DNA from: a virus
Length of the DNA stretch: 21,444 nucleotides
Strand: one strand, 5' to 3'
Virus record (IMG/VR): IMGVR_UViG_3300037296_000253
Coordinates: 1-21,444 of that record
Positions 8,361 through 13,438 of this stretch are shown here, piece by piece; positions within the stretch are counted from its first letter, which is position 1, and every line of letters begins with the position of its first letter. A program made the translations under genes and the position numbers. The notes beneath the pieces were generated by a model, which was given only the letters and a program-made list of their open reading frames with translations, was not told where the DNA came from and searched no databases.

Positions 8361-8386
8361 GCTGTTTGTTTGTAGAAAGCGCTTTC
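8361..8386. promoter_or_regulatory. Operator-like repeats in the capsid operon leader
   Basis: A second, imperfect copy of the box upstream (GCTGTTTGTTTGTAGA, 8361-8376, compare 8411-8426, 50 bases apart) abuts a perfect 12-bp palindrome GAAAGCGCTTTC (8375-8386). Both lie just downstream of the predicted transcription start, a position suited to repression. Confidence 0.5.
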
Positions 8387-8402
8387 GTAATAGGCTCACG
8401 CT

Positions 8403-8432
8403 ATCATATTGCTGTTTATTTGTACAGTTATC
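8403..8432 (-). promoter_or_regulatory. Predicted promoter of the capsid operon
   Basis: Minus-strand -10 TATGAT (8408-8403) and -35-like GATAAC (8432-8427) are 18 bases apart. The start would lie near 8396, about 50 bases before the capsid ATG. The spacer is filled by a LexA-type box. Confidence 0.5.
8412..8427. promoter_or_regulatory. LexA-type SOS box
   Basis: CTGTTTATTTGTACAG fits CTGT-N8-ACAG exactly, with an A/T-rich centre as in gammaproteobacterial LexA sites. It overlaps the predicted promoter, so the capsid operon is expected to be off until DNA damage. Confidence 0.6.
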
Positions 8433-8446
8433 TGAATTTCAGACAC

Positions 8447-8471
8447 AAAAAAACCCGCCGATTAGGGCGGG
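8447..8471 (-). terminator. Terminator after the zinc-ribbon gene
   Basis: Minus strand CCCGCC-CTAATC-GGCGGG followed by seven T. It closes the RHH/zinc-ribbon operon and insulates the capsid operon, which then depends on its own promoter. Confidence 0.9.
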
Positions 8472-8508
8472 CTTGTAAGTCATGGCTTACGCGCTTGTGC
8501 GCTGCGGC

Positions 8509-9300
8509 TTACGTTTGGCGCTGCCAGCTTGGGCCATTTTTGGCAATATGGATTGCTTCTTCGAGTGTTCCAACCATGCCCCAACCTGTCGGGCGATCCC
8601 ATGCGCCACCGTCCAGGCAACGAACGTCATACCGCACGCCGTCGGGGAAATGTTTCAGCCAGCCGGCGTGTTGTGCGTCTTGCTTGGCGTCCCATTCGGC
8701 GCGAGTGCCAGGCTCAATCGTGCCGGCCTTGATATAGCCAGCCATTCGGCGCAGAAAGGCGTCGTATGATTCACGCGGGCTGTCGTCGGTGACGATGTAG
8801 GGGCGATTAAACCACTCACGATGTGAGTCTGGGCGCTCGCTGTTGTCGCACTGGTCAAAGTGCGGCGGTAACACTGGATTGACTGGCACGCCGTCCACTA
8901 CTTCCGGCACCTTGCCGGTTATATAATCTGCATGTATGTCGATGATGCCGTAGTCGCATTCGTCGCACTGGTATTCGGTGCGGCTGATATACAGGTAAGC
9001 GGTCACGGATCGGCCACAGGTCGGACAATCAAAGCCGGCTGTTGATGCGTCTATCAGTTCGTTCTCCTGGCTGGTCACGGTTTGCGGCTCCGGTAGTGCT
9101 TCCAGCAGGTCAGAAAGTAGCTCCCGGGCGGCTAAAATATCCTCCGGGCCTGCAACGAATATCAGCTGCTCGAGAGCCTGCTCAATTTGGCCGGCGATTT
9201 CTTTATGCCGTAAGCCCTCAGCCAGTGCGCTGGTAATGTCTCCGGCTTGGTACCGGCGGCGGCTGTCGGGTGTGCCTGGCAATCTGGTTATGTTGCTCAT
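8509..9300 (-). CDS. Zinc-ribbon protein of unknown function
   Basis: Product of 263 aa that I do not recognise as a named family. Residues 1-75 are helical and acidic. A four-cysteine zinc ribbon follows: CPTC at 92-95 and CDEC at 112-115. The C-terminal 100 residues are rich in Trp and Asp (REWFNRPYIV, WDAKQDAQHAGWLKHFPDG, GAWDRPTGWG). The start overlaps the RHH gene stop as ATGA and has AGGAG eight bases upstream, so the two are translationally coupled. By position between regulator and capsid operon it could act on helper phage, on transcription or on packaging; no motif decides this. The first 22 codons survive in dA, fused to the polymerase remnant. Confidence 0.8.
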   Translation of the reverse strand: MSNITRLPGTPDSRRRYQAGDITSALAEGLRHKEIAGQIEQALEQLIFVAGPEDILAARELLSDLLEALPEPQTVTSQENELIDASTAGFDCPTCGRSVTAYLYISRTEYQCDECDYGIIDIHADYITGKVPEVVDGVPVNPVLPPHFDQCDNSERPDSHREWFNRPYIVTDDSPRESYDAFLRRMAGYIKAGTIEPGTRAEWDAKQDAQHAGWLKHFPDGVRYDVRCLDGGAWDRPTGWGMVGTLEEAIHIAKNGPSWQRQT

Positions 9301-9515
9301 TGCTGCGGCTCCTGAATGGCCTGGGCCAGTTCTTCGGTTTGCTGCTTCTTCAATTCTCTGTCAGCCCACTTTAACGACTGATCCCGCGCCACTTTGCCGG
9401 CGCTGATTACTTCACCAGTTCTCTGCCTGAATGCTTTAACGGCATCTTCCAGCTTGTCGCGGTCTTCCTGGGTAATGTGAATCGTCAGGCTTTTCTTCAC
9501 TTTCGTTGTGGTCAT
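9297..9515 (-). CDS. Small ribbon-helix-helix DNA-binding protein (element A)
   Basis: Product of 72 aa with a beta strand (KSLTIHIT) followed by two helices (QEDRDKLEDAVKAFRQRT and VISAGKVARDQSLKWADREL), the layout of ribbon-helix-helix regulators. Residues 1-59 are identical to the element B protein although the DNA differs at about a dozen positions, all synonymous, so the protein is under strong selection. The C-terminus differs (…TEELAQAIQEPQQ here, AEA in B). A strong ribosome site (AGGGG) precedes the ATG, and palindromes lie in the promoter. Probably an autoregulator or copy-control/partition protein; the partner is unknown. Confidence 0.75.
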   Translation of the reverse strand: MTTTKVKKSLTIHITQEDRDKLEDAVKAFRQRTGEVISAGKVARDQSLKWADRELKKQQTEELAQAIQEPQQ

Positions 9516-9532
9516 GCTTGCGCCCCTGTCAG

Positions 9533-9573
9533 TATCTTATAGACAAGGTATATCTTGTGAGGTTGTGGGTCAA
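9533..9573 (-). promoter_or_regulatory. Promoter and operator of the RHH gene (element A)
   Basis: Minus-strand TTGACC (9573-9568) is a good -35, followed by TATACC. Two overlapping palindromes cover the region: TATCTT-ATAGAC-AAGGTA (9533-9550) and ACAAG-GTATAT-CTTGT (9543-9558). Both have counterparts in element B at 13289-13311, consistent with an operator for the RHH protein. Confidence 0.55.
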
Positions 9574-9597
9574 CTTGTTTTTTGCTTGTGTGCAGCT

Positions 9598-9796
9598 TGG
9601 ACATTTTGTCCACTCTGCTCTTTTAAAGCTTCTGAGGTTTTTGGGGTGGTAGATTTTTCCGCCCCAAATTCCCGCCCAATTTTTCGCCAAGGGTTTCGTG
9701 GGTGGGTGAGCTTTGGACATTTTGTCCATTGCTATCCCGCCGAAACGATCACCAAGGGTTTCGTGGGTTGGCGCTTTGGGCTGGACATTTTGTCCA
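9598..9796. repeat. Three copies of the palindrome TGGACATTTTGTCCA
   Basis: Perfect 6-bp arms with a 3-base spacer occur at 9598-9612, 9714-9728 and 9782-9796. The last two are each preceded by the 17-base direct repeat CCAAGGGTTTCGTGGGT (9687-9703 and 9752-9768). Two copies survive in dA (17720-17734, 17788-17802). Candidates are replication iterons of element A, an operator array or a packaging signal. They lie upstream of the RHH promoter on the minus strand. Confidence 0.75.
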
Positions 9797-9968
9797 TCCG
9801 AAAAATCGCGACCTTCACGACCGCCCGCTGGCGCGTGTGCGATGGGCAGCGTTCTGTTTTCACTGTCGCTTGTAGACAGTGAGCTCACAGGCGCGTGTGC
9901 AGTGTTACGGATTGCTACTTCGTCGGGCGTTGATGGTGCGGCTAGCTGGTAGAGGATTGATGCGTTAA

Positions 9969-9987
9969 ATTCCGCAAGTTGCGGAAT
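9969..9987. repeat. 19-bp palindrome near A-type right ends
   Basis: ATTCCGCAAGTTGCGGAAT has perfect 9-bp arms around one base. It occurs at the same distance from the attachment core in all three A-type right ends (13-31, 9969-9987, 17975-17993) and is absent from B right ends. A regulator or recombination accessory site is likely. Confidence 0.7.
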
Positions 9988-10067
9988 ATGACCGTTTTAG
10001 CACTGCCTGGGTATCGTTTGCTTGAACGGCTCAATCTAAAAAGGGTCTGCCCCCACTGGGGAATGTT

Positions 10068-10091
10068 ATCTATTCGACAATGTGCAGGTGG
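10068..10091. other. Attachment-like core, junction 1 (A/B1)
   Basis: The 24-bp core between the right end of A and the left end of B1. The flank just upstream reads GGGGAATGTT here and at 18074, but GGTGGAAC at B right ends, so strand exchange probably falls within the core. Confidence 0.8.
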
Positions 10092-10321
10092 CCGGCTACT
10101 TCACTAGCATGGACTTTTTTGACGTTCGGACACTTTGCAGGATCGGCCATGGATATGCACCGGATATACCCCCCCAGATGCACCCCGAATCAGGGCCAGG
10201 AATACACCGGAATCAGCATCCCAGAATGGGGCTCTCCTACTGTAAACCCGGTTAGAGACGAAAGTTGTTTATATTCAAACATTTAAGACACCTTTTTTTA
10301 CCCGATAGTTAGCTTATGCAA
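10092..10321. other. Element B left end with degenerate 15-bp repeats
   Basis: No gene is supported in these 230 bases. Three related repeats (ATGCACCGGATATA at 10155, ATGCACCCCGAATCAG at 10178, ATACACCGGAATCAG at 10202) are 23-24 bases apart, about two helical turns. They are candidate protein-binding sites. The first ~20 bases match the A left end; the rest does not. Copies lie at 13439-13668 and 18098-18327. Confidence 0.5.
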
Positions 10322-11590
10322 CTATTTTACAGGGCAGTCAAAACCAGTCTCACGGCGGTACTCTCGGGCCATGATTTCAGACAGCAATTCCGCGTGCTTT
10401 TTGGCCACAATAAACGAATCGTGAACGGGTAAAATTGCAGTCTCTTGCTTCACAAACTCGGCGATTATCCGGCCTGCTATTCGGGCATCTCGGTATTGCA
10501 CGCGTAACGCTTGGCCGGGCTTATTGAACGCTGCGGCAATCGGCTTGTTTGCACTCAGGAACGCGGCCACGGCTTCGGTAACGTCGATGTCTGGGCTTAG
10601 CGGGGCGAACGCATCCCATAGGCAGGCGGGGCGCTTAGGCGGACTTTGGCGGCGATCTAGTGGCAGTGTTTGCCACAGTTCCAACTTGTGCCGGTATTGG
10701 TGCCAGGCTTCCAGCAGGCGCGGATTCTGTCGGGATTGAAGGTGCTGAATTGCTTTTAACGGGTTGTCGTCATACAGCAGTTGTAAAAAAACCAGCTTGG
10801 CCACCTCACGCGGCACGCCTGGCAGGGTGTACGGATCGGCGTTGAGCGGGTATTGCTGGCCAGCGTCGGCGTACATCATGCGGGCGTGCATGGCGGCGTA
10901 GTCCAGTTCAGCCACCGGCTCAAGATTGATAAACAAGCGGCTGCGCTCTGCTTTGCTCAAGTTCTGGGCTTGGTGATACCACCGGCCACCCTGGTTCCAG
11001 TCCTGATTAAACACCCGTTTAACTTGCGGGCTCGGCAGGTGTTGCCCGTCCAGGTGCACATCGGTGTTCATCAGCAGGCGATTAAGGCGCTTTACGGGCG
11101 GCTCAAGTGAGAGAAGGACACGCGCTCCGGTTGTTTTCTGCGGCTGGCCTTTGCTGTCGCGCAATTCGATAACGTGGCGTAGCTCGGGCGCGATGTCCGG
11201 CGCTTCTAGCGGGTCGAGTCGGTCAGCCAGCGCAGGCAGCGGTCGCACTTCGGTACAATGGCCGCCGCCTGGCCGTTGGGACGCGATTGCCTGGGTAATC
11301 AGGCCAGCAGCTTGCAGCGTGTCCAGAATTGCCGGTACGGGGTTTTGGTTTGAAGTGCTGCGGGTTATCAGCAGGCATTTACCCCATCGCATACAGTGCG
11401 CCAGGTTAACGAAAAGGGTCTCGGCGGTTTCGATAAACAGCACGCGGCGATGTAGCTTTTTGACGTGGCCGGTCTGCTTCATTAGCTCGGGAACTTGCAA
11501 CGCCAGGTTTCGGCAGCGTGCGTTTTTACTCTTATCGCGCCAGTGATTTGCGTAGTGGTGGCCGGTCTTAGTGCGTTGTAGAGCCTGCAT
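10322..11590 (-). CDS. Stand-alone family-A-like polymerase, probable replication protein of element B (copy 1)
   Basis: Product of 422 aa. The palm and finger motifs of family-A polymerases are clear. Motif A is AELDYAAMHARMMYA at 227-241 (D230). The O-helix motif has R261, K265 and Y273, the same R-x3-K-x7-Y spacing as bacterial Pol I. Motif C is PVHDSF at 388-393 (D391). The segment GGRWYHQAQN at 201-210 is shared, as I recall, with uncharacterised mobile-element proteins of this type. No exonuclease domain is visible. HDSF resembles T7-like RNA polymerases more than the HDE of Pol I, so RNA-primer synthesis is possible. It has little general similarity to the 487-aa element A protein but occupies the same slot. 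A hairpin sits between promoter side and ATG, and Shine-Dalgarno pairing is poor. Confidence 0.7.
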   Translation of the reverse strand: MQALQRTKTGHHYANHWRDKSKNARCRNLALQVPELMKQTGHVKKLHRRVLFIETAETLFVNLAHCMRWGKCLLITRSTSNQNPVPAILDTLQAAGLITQAIASQRPGGGHCTEVRPLPALADRLDPLEAPDIAPELRHVIELRDSKGQPQKTTGARVLLSLEPPVKRLNRLLMNTDVHLDGQHLPSPQVKRVFNQDWNQGGRWYHQAQNLSKAERSRLFINLEPVAELDYAAMHARMMYADAGQQYPLNADPYTLPGVPREVAKLVFLQLLYDDNPLKAIQHLQSRQNPRLLEAWHQYRHKLELWQTLPLDRRQSPPKRPACLWDAFAPLSPDIDVTEAVAAFLSANKPIAAAFNKPGQALRVQYRDARIAGRIIAEFVKQETAILPVHDSFIVAKKHAELLSEIMAREYRRETGFDCPVK

Positions 11591-11594
11591 TTTT

Positions 11595-11612
11595 TGCCCA
11601 TCAATTTGGGCA
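11595..11612 (-). promoter_or_regulatory. Leader hairpin just before the polymerase ATG
   Basis: On the transcript TGCCCA and TGGGCA pair around a 6-base loop and end four bases before the ATG, where a ribosome site would be. This could limit translation of the replication protein. Copies lie at 14942-14959 and 19601-19618. Confidence 0.45.
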
Positions 11613-11680
11613 GGCGCGGAATTTAATCAATAGCAGGGCTTGTCAATTCAGCTTAAATTAGCCAGTATCGGCCAATAACG

Positions 11681-11697
11681 GTGTACCGATAGTACAC
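11681..11697. promoter_or_regulatory. Palindromic operator candidate GTGTAC-N5-GTACAC
   Basis: Perfect 6-bp inverted repeat with centre CGATA, about 90 bases upstream of the polymerase start. Its GTAC core echoes the GTACC of the iterons at 12804-12940, so the same protein could bind both. Copies lie at 15028-15044 and 19687-19703. Confidence 0.5.
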
Positions 11698-11699
11698 GG

Positions 11700-11720
11700 A
11701 AAAAAGCGGTTACAGCCGCT
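11700..11720 (-). terminator. Leftward terminator upstream of the polymerase gene
   Basis: Minus strand AGCGG-CTGTAA-CCGCT followed by six T. It would stop leftward transcripts coming from the small RNA/recombinase side before they reach the polymerase gene. Copies lie at 15047-15067 and 19706-19726. Confidence 0.6.
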
Positions 11721-11726
11721 GCCGTG

Positions 11727-11757
11727 TTGCCTATCAATTCGCTGTTTATGCTAAACT
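11727..11757 (+). promoter_or_regulatory. Candidate promoter of the element B small RNA
   Basis: TTGCCT (11727-11732) and an extended -10, TGCTAAACT (11749-11757), are spaced 19 bases apart. Transcription would start near 11764, about 25 bases before the conserved stem. Confidence 0.45.
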
Positions 11758-11763
11758 TATCCA

Positions 11764-11860
11764 AGTTTCGCGCCTGCTTAGTAGTGAAGGTAATCAGACA
11801 GATTTCGTCGTCTATCACTGATTACCGCGATTTCAAAGAGCCCCTTAATCGGGGCTTTTT
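11764..11860 (+). ncRNA. Predicted structured small RNA (B copy 1)
   Basis: About 97 nt. GGTAATCAG (11789-11797) pairs perfectly with CTGATTACC (11818-11826). Inside, GACAGA and TCTATC add five more pairs with one mismatch. An intrinsic terminator follows at 11839-11860. Compared with element A (1854-1925) the outer stem and terminator are unchanged while loop and linker vary, and homology continues ~50 bases past the terminator to CACGGGTGCA, where the two elements diverge into different recombinase modules. No ORF is supported inside. Confidence 0.65.
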
Positions 11861-12039
11861 CCGTTTCTATGTTTCGAGTCTACATCAGAATTAATCACGG
11901 GTGCAGCAAGCCAGATTGCACGCGCCAACCACAATGCCATGTATACCCCTTGTATATCTTATACACCTTGTATAACCTGCAACTGTTCGCCTTTTAGCCA
12001 GAACCCGAACAGTTAGCAATCTCAGCAGGAGTACAGGCG
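11861..12039. other. Recombinase gene leader with inverted and direct repeats
   Basis: AACTGTTCG (11981-11989) and CGAACAGTT (12006-12014) form a perfect 9-bp inverted repeat just before the recombinase. The 13-mer AACCCGAACAGTT recurs inside the gene at 12090-12102. An A/T-rich tract with CCTTGTATA twice (11948 and 11966) holds promoter-like sequences. This is a plausible autoregulatory or recombinase-binding region. Copies are displaced by 3,347 and 8,006 bases. Confidence 0.5.
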
Positions 12040-12687
12040 GTGCCACACAACAACTTTGATCTATTCGACAACGAGCGGCCAACCACTGAAACCCGAACAG
12101 TTGAACCGGAATTGTCGATTCTGGGCGGTTCTCGTGTGGCTAACGATGTGGCGCGGGGTCGAAAGTATTTATCGCGTGATGAAGTTATGGCGCTGGTGAA
12201 GGCAGCAAAGAAGAACCGGCACGGCTCCAGGGACTCGCTTATGATCCGGCTGGCCTATGAACACGGGCTGCGGGTGTCGGAACTGGTGAATACTCGGTGG
12301 CAGCACCTAGACCTGTCTGGCCACACGTTCAGCGTCAGCAGGGCTAAGGGCAGCATTGATTCTACGCACCCGCTGCAAGGTGACACCGTGCGGGCCATAA
12401 AGAAGTTTCAGCGCGAACTCAGCCAGTCCAGCGGTCTTATGTTCACCAACGAGCGCGGCGCTCCTGTGTCGGTCGATGGGTTCCGGCGTATGTTCGGCAG
12501 GTTATCCGAGAAGGCGCTCGGCACGGTCTGGAACCCCCACGCCTTGCGTCATGCCTGCGGCGTCCACCTGGTCAACTCCGGCACCGGCATTCGTCAAATA
12601 CAGTCGTACATGGGCCATTCCAATATTCAGAATACTGTCGTTTACACCCAGTTGAGCGCAGCGGCGTTTGACCATATCAAAATGTGA
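12040..12687 (+). CDS. FimB/FimE-like short tyrosine recombinase (B copy 1)
   Basis: Product of 215 aa from a GTG start with GGAG ten bases upstream. The complete catalytic set is present: R78 (HGLRVSE), K103 (SRAKGS), H167-x2-R170 (HALRHACG), H193 (GHSN) and nucleophile Y202 (VVYTQ). The length and lack of an arm-binding domain match the FimB/FimE group rather than long phage integrases. It is the only tyrosine recombinase type in the window and the natural candidate for recombination at the 24-bp core. Its early codons for DLFDNE contain ATCTATTCGACAA (12059-12071), identical to the first 13 bases of the core, which suggests an autoregulatory site or the origin of the core. Confidence 0.92.
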   Translation: MPHNNFDLFDNERPTTETRTVEPELSILGGSRVANDVARGRKYLSRDEVMALVKAAKKNRHGSRDSLMIRLAYEHGLRVSELVNTRWQHLDLSGHTFSVSRAKGSIDSTHPLQGDTVRAIKKFQRELSQSSGLMFTNERGAPVSVDGFRRMFGRLSEKALGTVWNPHALRHACGVHLVNSGTGIRQIQSYMGHSNIQNTVVYTQLSAAAFDHIKM

Positions 12688-12734
12688 TCCTGTCCATGGC
12701 AGCGGCTTACGGCGCTTTGCGATTTCAACTTTCT

Positions 12735-12780
12735 TCAGGTTTTATCAGGTTCAAACCCCATCAAACCCTATCAAATCCCA
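12735..12780. repeat. 10-bp helical-phase repeats, origin-like tract (B copy 1)
   Basis: TCAGGTTTTA (12735), TCAGGT (12745), then TCAAACCCCA, TCAAACCCTA and TCAAATCCCA in tandem at 12751, 12761 and 12771. The period of about 10 bases puts all copies on one face of the helix, as in regulator or initiator arrays. Copies lie at 16082-16127 and 20741-20786. Confidence 0.6.
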
Positions 12781-12803
12781 CCATGCTGGTGCGCACGTCT
12801 GAC

Positions 12804-12940
12804 TGCGTACCTTTGCTGCGTACCAGGGCCGTGTACCAATTTGAAATCTTGCCGCCGTTTGCCAAGTTCAGCGGGCAAAATGCTAACTATTGCTAAGAGG
12901 CCAGTTCGTACCAACAGTTCGTACCAACAGTTCGTACCAG
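12804..12940. repeat. Two triplets of 13-bp iterons with core GTACC (B copy 1)
   Basis: TGCGTACC begins at 12804 and 12817 and CGTGTACC at 12830, 13 bases apart. CAGTTCGTACCAA begins at 12902, 12915 and 12928, again 13 bases apart. Two triplets with the same period next to phased repeats look like a replication origin bound by an initiator. Copies lie at 16151-16287 and 20810-20946. Confidence 0.7.
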
Positions 12941-13012
12941 GCGCAAACCCCACCAAGCCAGTAAGCGGGTGAGCTGCTCACGGTTGAGTGTTCCGGTAAG
13001 ATGGGTATACAT
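12893..13012 (-). CDS. 39-aa small protein overlapping the iterons (B copy 1)
   Basis: The ATG at 13012 has a strong ribosome site (AGGAG, eight bases upstream). The product begins MYTHLTGTLNREQLTRLLAW and ends in a Trp/Tyr-rich tail encoded by the iteron DNA (RTVGTNCWYELAS). It lies 70 bases downstream of the RHH gene on the same strand, so the two may be cotranscribed. The central NREQLTRLLAWWGLRL could be an amphipathic helix. No family is recognised. Because iterons constrain its C-terminus, it may be a chance frame, but the start signal is better than most in the window. Confidence 0.45.
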   Translation of the reverse strand: MYTHLTGTLNREQLTRLLAWWGLRLVRTVGTNCWYELAS

Positions 13013-13082
13013 GGTCGGCGCTCCTATGGTTGCCGATGGTGTCACGGCTCCGGCTTGCTCGAACAAGCGCGGGGCCACTTTT

Positions 13083-13271
13083 TTATGCTTCGGCTTGCTG
13101 CTTCTTCAATTCTCTGTCAGCCCATTTCAACGACTGATCTCGTGCCACTTTGCCGGCGCTGATTACTTCGCCAGTTCTCTGCCTGAATGCCTTAACGGCG
13201 TCTTCCAACTTGTCGCGGTCTTCCTGGGTGATGTGGATGGTTAGGCTTTTCTTCACTTTCGTTGTGGTCAT
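13083..13271 (-). CDS. Small ribbon-helix-helix DNA-binding protein (B copy 1)
   Basis: Product of 62 aa. Residues 1-59 are identical to the element A protein; only the tail (AEA) differs. The strand-helix-helix layout and the basic N-terminus (TTTKVKKSL) fit an RHH dimer that inserts its strand into the DNA groove. AGGGG lies eight bases before the ATG, and the upstream region carries overlapping palindromes. As the one accessory protein shared by full and minimal elements, it probably serves the elements' own regulation or maintenance rather than capsid formation. Confidence 0.75.
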   Translation of the reverse strand: MTTTKVKKSLTIHITQEDRDKLEDAVKAFRQRTGEVISAGKVARDQSLKWADRELKKQQAEA

Positions 13272-13288
13272 GCTTACGCCCCTGTCAG

Positions 13289-13311
13289 TATCTTATAAAC
13301 AAGATATATCT
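13289..13311. promoter_or_regulatory. RHH operator region (B copy 1)
   Basis: TATCTT-ATAAAC-AAGATA (13289-13306) and the perfect 10-mer palindrome AGATATATCT (13302-13311) overlap. On the minus strand TTGAAC further upstream could be the -35 element. The element A equivalent keeps the symmetry with substitutions. Copies lie at 16636-16658 and 21295-21317. Confidence 0.55.
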
Positions 13312-13414
13312 GATAGAGTTTAGGTTCAACCTGTTTCGGCTCAGCACTGCCTGGGTATCGTTTGCTTTAACGGCACGGCTCAATCTGAAAAGGGTCTGCC
13401 TCCACTGGTGGAAC

Positions 13415-13438
13415 ATCTATTCGACAATGTGCAGGTGG
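13415..13438. other. Attachment-like core, junction 2 (B1/B2)
   Basis: The 24-bp core between two B copies. Here ACAT and ATGT symmetrically flank the 10-base centre CTATTCGACA. This B/B junction is what integration of a second B circle at an existing B end would leave. Confidence 0.8.

Larger units (their letters stand above)
110..10067. mobile_element. Element A: 9.96-kb capsid-forming satellite-like element
   Basis: Bounded by attachment cores at 110 and 10068. It carries, from left to right, a family-A-like polymerase, a small RNA, a serine recombinase, a full HK97-type head and packaging operon, a zinc-ribbon protein, an RHH regulator and a palindrome-rich right end. There are no tail, lysis, immunity or tyrosine integrase genes. 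Size and content resemble capsid-forming phage-inducible chromosomal islands, which make their own heads and borrow helper tails. A remnant prophage is the alternative, but the tidy operon with overlapping intact genes argues against random decay. Confidence 0.75.
9516..10067. other. Element A right end, non-coding
   Basis: About 550 bases with no convincing gene. An open minus-strand frame (9529-9888) runs through the palindromes and reads them as short repeated peptides, so it looks accidental. Contents from left to right: RHH promoter, three palindromes, a near-palindromic 19-mer at 9969-9987 and the ~85-base right-terminal segment shared with element B, ending at the core at 10068. Confidence 0.6.
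10068..13414. mobile_element. Element B, copy 1 (3,347 bp)
   Basis: A minimal integrative element bounded by cores at 10068 and 13415. Content: polymerase-like replication gene (minus), small RNA (plus), FimB-like tyrosine recombinase (plus), iteron region, 39-aa ORF (minus) and RHH gene (minus). It has the same ends and shared modules as element A but no capsid genes. Copies 2 and 3 show the same spacing throughout and give identical proteins. Confidence 0.85.

Noticed and set aside
9529-9888. 119-aa minus-strand open frame in the element A right end
   Set aside because: It reads through the three palindromes, giving repeated short peptides, covers the RHH promoter and has no good ribosome site. 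In dA the same frame runs into unrelated sequence and on into the fusion.
11891-12082. 63-aa minus-strand frame over the recombinase leader
   Set aside because: It crosses the inverted repeat and promoter-like tract and overlaps the recombinase start; no ribosome site.
12902-12940. CRISPR array
   Set aside because: Units are 13 bp with no unique spacers; they are iterons.
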